Assembly: GCA_934130165.1 (NCBI GenBank)
Contig: CAKOXO010000004.1
Span: forward strand, 1 to 64,000
Source: an uncultured Bacilli bacterium
GTDB taxonomy: Bacteria > Bacillota_I > Bacilli_A > RF39 > UBA660
DNA: 64,000 nt
Direction of reading: 5' to 3'
Shown here: one piece after another, positions 61,844 through 64,000 of the stretch
How positions within the stretch are numbered: the first letter of the stretch is position 1
Layout of the letters: each line of letters starts with the position of its first letter
The notes under the pieces: generated by a model
Told to the model about the DNA's origin: nothing
The model's database searches: none
The model's input: only the letters and a program-made list of their open reading frames with translations
Program-made: the position numbers and the translations under genes

Positions 61844-62416
61844 TCAATTATCACTATTTAACTTAGTACTATTAATACAAAAATCAATATATTCTTTAGC
61901 ACTCAAATGAGGTTTTGGTTTATCAATTTCTCTTATTTCAAAGTAAGAAAGTTCATCATCTTTTATATTTTGCTTTTTTAATTCTTTGTAATTCTCATCG
62001 TATTCAAACTTTAATAGTTCCCCTAAAGTATCAAATTCATGGATTCCTCTAAGTTCTTCCCATGCATGCTCAAAAAAGCACCATTTATCACCCTTTTTAT
62101 ACACTAAAAATGAATGTGCAGAATAATTATTTACATAAGGCAAATTAACCATATGATAAAAAACTTTAATTTCATAATTATTATTAATAAACCATTCTCT
62201 TTCAAATTCAGTTTGATCAAAGCAATTACCTACTCCCGTTTTTAAAATATCTTCAGTAGTAGATAGAATATATTTATCATACCAACAATCATTAAAATTA
62301 GTGGTATCTATTTTATATATTATTCCATCATTTCCAAGATAACCATAACTAATATTTGTATTCATAAATTTTAATAACTCACCTGGTGTTTTTATATCTT
62401 TATATTCCATTTTCAT
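61844..62416 (-). CDS. Transglutaminase-like protein, 190 aa (copy 2)
   Basis: Paralog of 59830. Shared features are YKDIKTPGELLKFMNTNISY, GVGNCFDQTEFEREWF (Cys), AHSFLVYKKGDKW (His) and FFEHAWEELRGIHE. It lacks a signal peptide. The Cys/His pair matches transglutaminase-like enzymes, whose third residue (Asp/Asn) cannot be fixed by eye. AGGAG precedes ATG 62416, which overlaps the stop of the membrane protein gene (ATGA), so it is translationally coupled to it. Confidence 0.75.
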   Translation of the reverse strand: MKMEYKDIKTPGELLKFMNTNISYGYLGNDGIIYKIDTTNFNDCWYDKYILSTTEDILKTGVGNCFDQTEFEREWFINNNYEIKVFYHMVNLPYVNNYSAHSFLVYKKGDKWCFFEHAWEELRGIHEFDTLGELLKFEYDENYKELKKQNIKDDELSYFEIREIDKPKPHLSAKEYIDFCINSTKLNSDN

Positions 62417-64000
62417 AATTTTCTCCTACTTTCACTTTCTACTTCTTTATCAAGGGATTCGTAAAACATATATATAATTATTGGAAAAGCTGTAAAAAAT
62501 GGATATACATACCTAAGAATTGCTACAGGTGCTAGGATATCAGTACACAAATATAATAGTAATAATAGTAATGGTAAGAATAATTTATAGTTTTTCTTAT
62601 ACAATGTAAAAACTAAAACAAAAATAAATATCAATACATAAAATGACATATTCATTATTACATTTAAAATAATATTGTTCTGATATTTTGCATCCCTAAC
62701 TAGTTTATAATAATTTTTATATAAATTACTTTTATTACTACAGTTATCGCTTCTAGAAAATGTATTATTGCTTGTATCTAGACAGTTTATTTCAATATAT
62801 GTTTTCGCATTTTTATCTGGCAATTTGTCATTTAAATAGAAAAAACTATATACATTATTTACTATTGAATCAATAAATGTATTAGGATATTTCTTAAGTA
62901 AATTAAAATATAGCTTTAAATACTTAGATTTATCATTTAATAACTCCTCTGTATTAAACTCACTTTTTATGGGATCAGAAATATGAGAATTATACTTTTC
63001 TAAGGCATTATTTTTATATAAACTTTCAATACTTTTTCTTTCTTCTTTGGTTAATTTTTCTTTATTGTATACCCTTCCAAATTGCTGAACTACAAAACTA
63101 AACATTTCTATTCTTGGACCATCTTCTATTTTTAAAACATTGCTTAAAAATAAGTTATATGATTCAAATATAAATATAATAGATGAGAAAACAATAATTA
63201 ACTTTTTATAATATTTTTTTAATACTACTAATACAAATGGTATAAATAATAAAAATGCATAAAACATATTATTTCTAAATGATAATAGTAAAAAACACAT
63301 AATAATAAATACTACTATATTTTTCTTATTATTTAAAAAAATTTCTGTATCTGTAGATAATTCTATTGTCTTAATTAACACTAGGTTAAATAATCCTGAA
63401 AATATAATATCCTTAGTTGTTGTAATTGCTAATACACTATGTGTAGGTAAAAACATATATAATAATAAAAATATTAAATTATATTTTTTAGGAAATTTTT
63501 TCTTGTTTAAATAAATTAAGGTATATGAGAATATTAAAGTCATAATAATAATTTGAGATATACTATGAATTAATAATCCTATATTGTATGAAGAAAACAG
63601 TTTGTTTCCAGTAAATATTGTTACGTATAGGAAAAAGGTATGTATAACAGGATGATATTTTGTAACTAGATTAAACTTTAACATCCTAAGTTGGGTACCA
63701 GCATCATATGAGAAATTACCAGGATAAAAAGCTATTAATATCGGCAAATAAGAAAGAATCATTAATAACATCAATACTAGTAAGCTATACTTTTTTTCAA
63801 ATAAAAATTCATAAAATTTATTACTATTAATATCTTCTTTTTTTACTATATTATATAGCTTCCAAGTAACAATAAAGATAGTAGGGGCCAATATTAAAAT
63901 AGATATATATGTCATAATTTTATTTAGTGCTGCTGTATCATTTAAATAACAATTATATCCTACTACTTGTGTCGATGAAAAAATAAGTGAAAATAAGAAA
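62413..64000 (-). CDS. Polytopic membrane protein (DUF6020-like), 5' end beyond the window
   Basis: At least 528 residues, about ten membrane helices with a large extracytoplasmic segment of about 130 residues near the C-terminal third (RSDNCSNKSNLYKNYYK). The internal ATG 63915 is not the true start: the frame stays open to the window edge and encodes another helix-like stretch (FLFSLIFSSTQVVGYN), so the N-terminus is truncated. FYPGNFSYDAGTQLRM and YHPVIHTFFL are reminiscent of DUF6020 membrane proteins and of lipid-linked glycosyltransferases. Function unknown. It is coupled to the 61844 gene. Confidence 0.75.
   Translation of the reverse strand, partial: FLFSLIFSSTQVVGYNCYLNDTAALNKIMTYISILILAPTIFIVTWKLYNIVKKEDINSNKFYEFLFEKKYSLLVLMLLMILSYLPILIAFYPGNFSYDAGTQLRMLKFNLVTKYHPVIHTFFLYVTIFTGNKLFSSYNIGLLIHSISQIIIMTLIFSYTLIYLNKKKFPKKYNLIFLLLYMFLPTHSVLAITTTKDIIFSGLFNLVLIKTIELSTDTEIFLNNKKNIVVFIIMCFLLLSFRNNMFYAFLLFIPFVLVVLKKYYKKLIIVFSSIIFIFESYNLFLSNVLKIEDGPRIEMFSFVVQQFGRVYNKEKLTKEERKSIESLYKNNALEKYNSHISDPIKSEFNTEELLNDKSKYLKLYFNLLKKYPNTFIDSIVNNVYSFFYLNDKLPDKNAKTYIEINCLDTSNNTFSRSDNCSNKSNLYKNYYKLVRDAKYQNNIILNVIMNMSFYVLIFIFVLVFTLYKKNYKLFLPLLLLLLYLCTDILAPVAILRYVYPFFTAFPIIIYMFYESLDKEVESESRRKL

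Overview
ORGANISM. The window is very AT-rich, gene-dense and almost entirely coded on the minus strand. It has Firmicutes-type hallmarks: AGGAGG/AGGTGAT ribosome binding sites, a T-box leader ahead of hisS-aspS-proS, comN-secDF, RbgA, CsoR/CopA/CopZ and a SipS-like signal peptidase. MurC means a peptidoglycan wall is made, and UGA is an ordinary stop (relA ends in TGA), so this is not a code-4 mollicute. Best guess: an uncultured, host-associated, low-GC member of the Bacilli (RF39/Erysipelotrichales-like gut lineages) with a phosphoketolase-type fermentative metabolism. This placement is inference from gene content only. LAYOUT. 1-7.2 kb: most of a giant repetitive surface protein that runs off the left edge. 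7.3-9.2 kb: small unknown genes, an elongator tRNA-Met and a short-chain dehydrogenase. 9.2-24.5 kb: housekeeping genes: murC; a comN-secDF-relA-dtd-permease operon; a Xer recombinase; an ORF with an in-frame stop; topA; an RNase HII fused to a nucleotidyltransferase-like domain; rbgA preceded by a RhuM gene. 24.5-26.9 kb: a decay zone with a DinD relic, an internally deleted sugar O-acetyltransferase and a frameshifted flavodoxin-fold reductase around an intact metallopeptidase. 27-35 kb: GNAT acetyltransferases, a UDG-family protein, a lipoprotein, a heterodimeric ABC exporter with one degenerate ATP site, an XRE/membrane/zinc-ribbon regulator and a Ham1-like pyrophosphatase. 35.2-39.1 kb: a copper operon (csoR, broken SafE-cupredoxin gene, copA, copZ, DUF2318 lipoprotein) behind a promoter with a CsoR-like operator. 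39.1-47.6 kb: lepB, rplS, phosphoketolase and the trmD/rimM/RNA-methyltransferase cluster. 47.6-51.2 kb: an alpha/beta hydrolase, a two-component system and a short collagen-like protein. 51.2-56 kb: the T-box-controlled proS/aspS/hisS operon, with an unusual Cys/His-rich tail on HisS. 56-64 kb: two paralogous HExxH proteins, queH, a ZIP transporter, two transglutaminase-like paralogs around an anchored extracellular protein, and a polytopic membrane protein running off the right edge. HOW IT WORKS TOGETHER. Translation and ribosome maturation (rplS, trmD, rimM, rbgA, three tRNA synthetases, dtd, queH), stringent response (relA) and secretion (secDF, comN, lepB) dominate. Around them sits cell-surface and export biology: giant adhesin, anchored proteins, transglutaminase-like enzymes, collagen-like protein, ABC exporter and sensor kinase. 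Metal handling (copper operon, ZIP) is a separate theme. Several genes are visibly decaying, mostly in one 2.4-kb island and in the copper operon. START CODONS were moved from the longest possible ORF wherever a ribosome binding site clearly favoured an internal start; this is stated in each entry.
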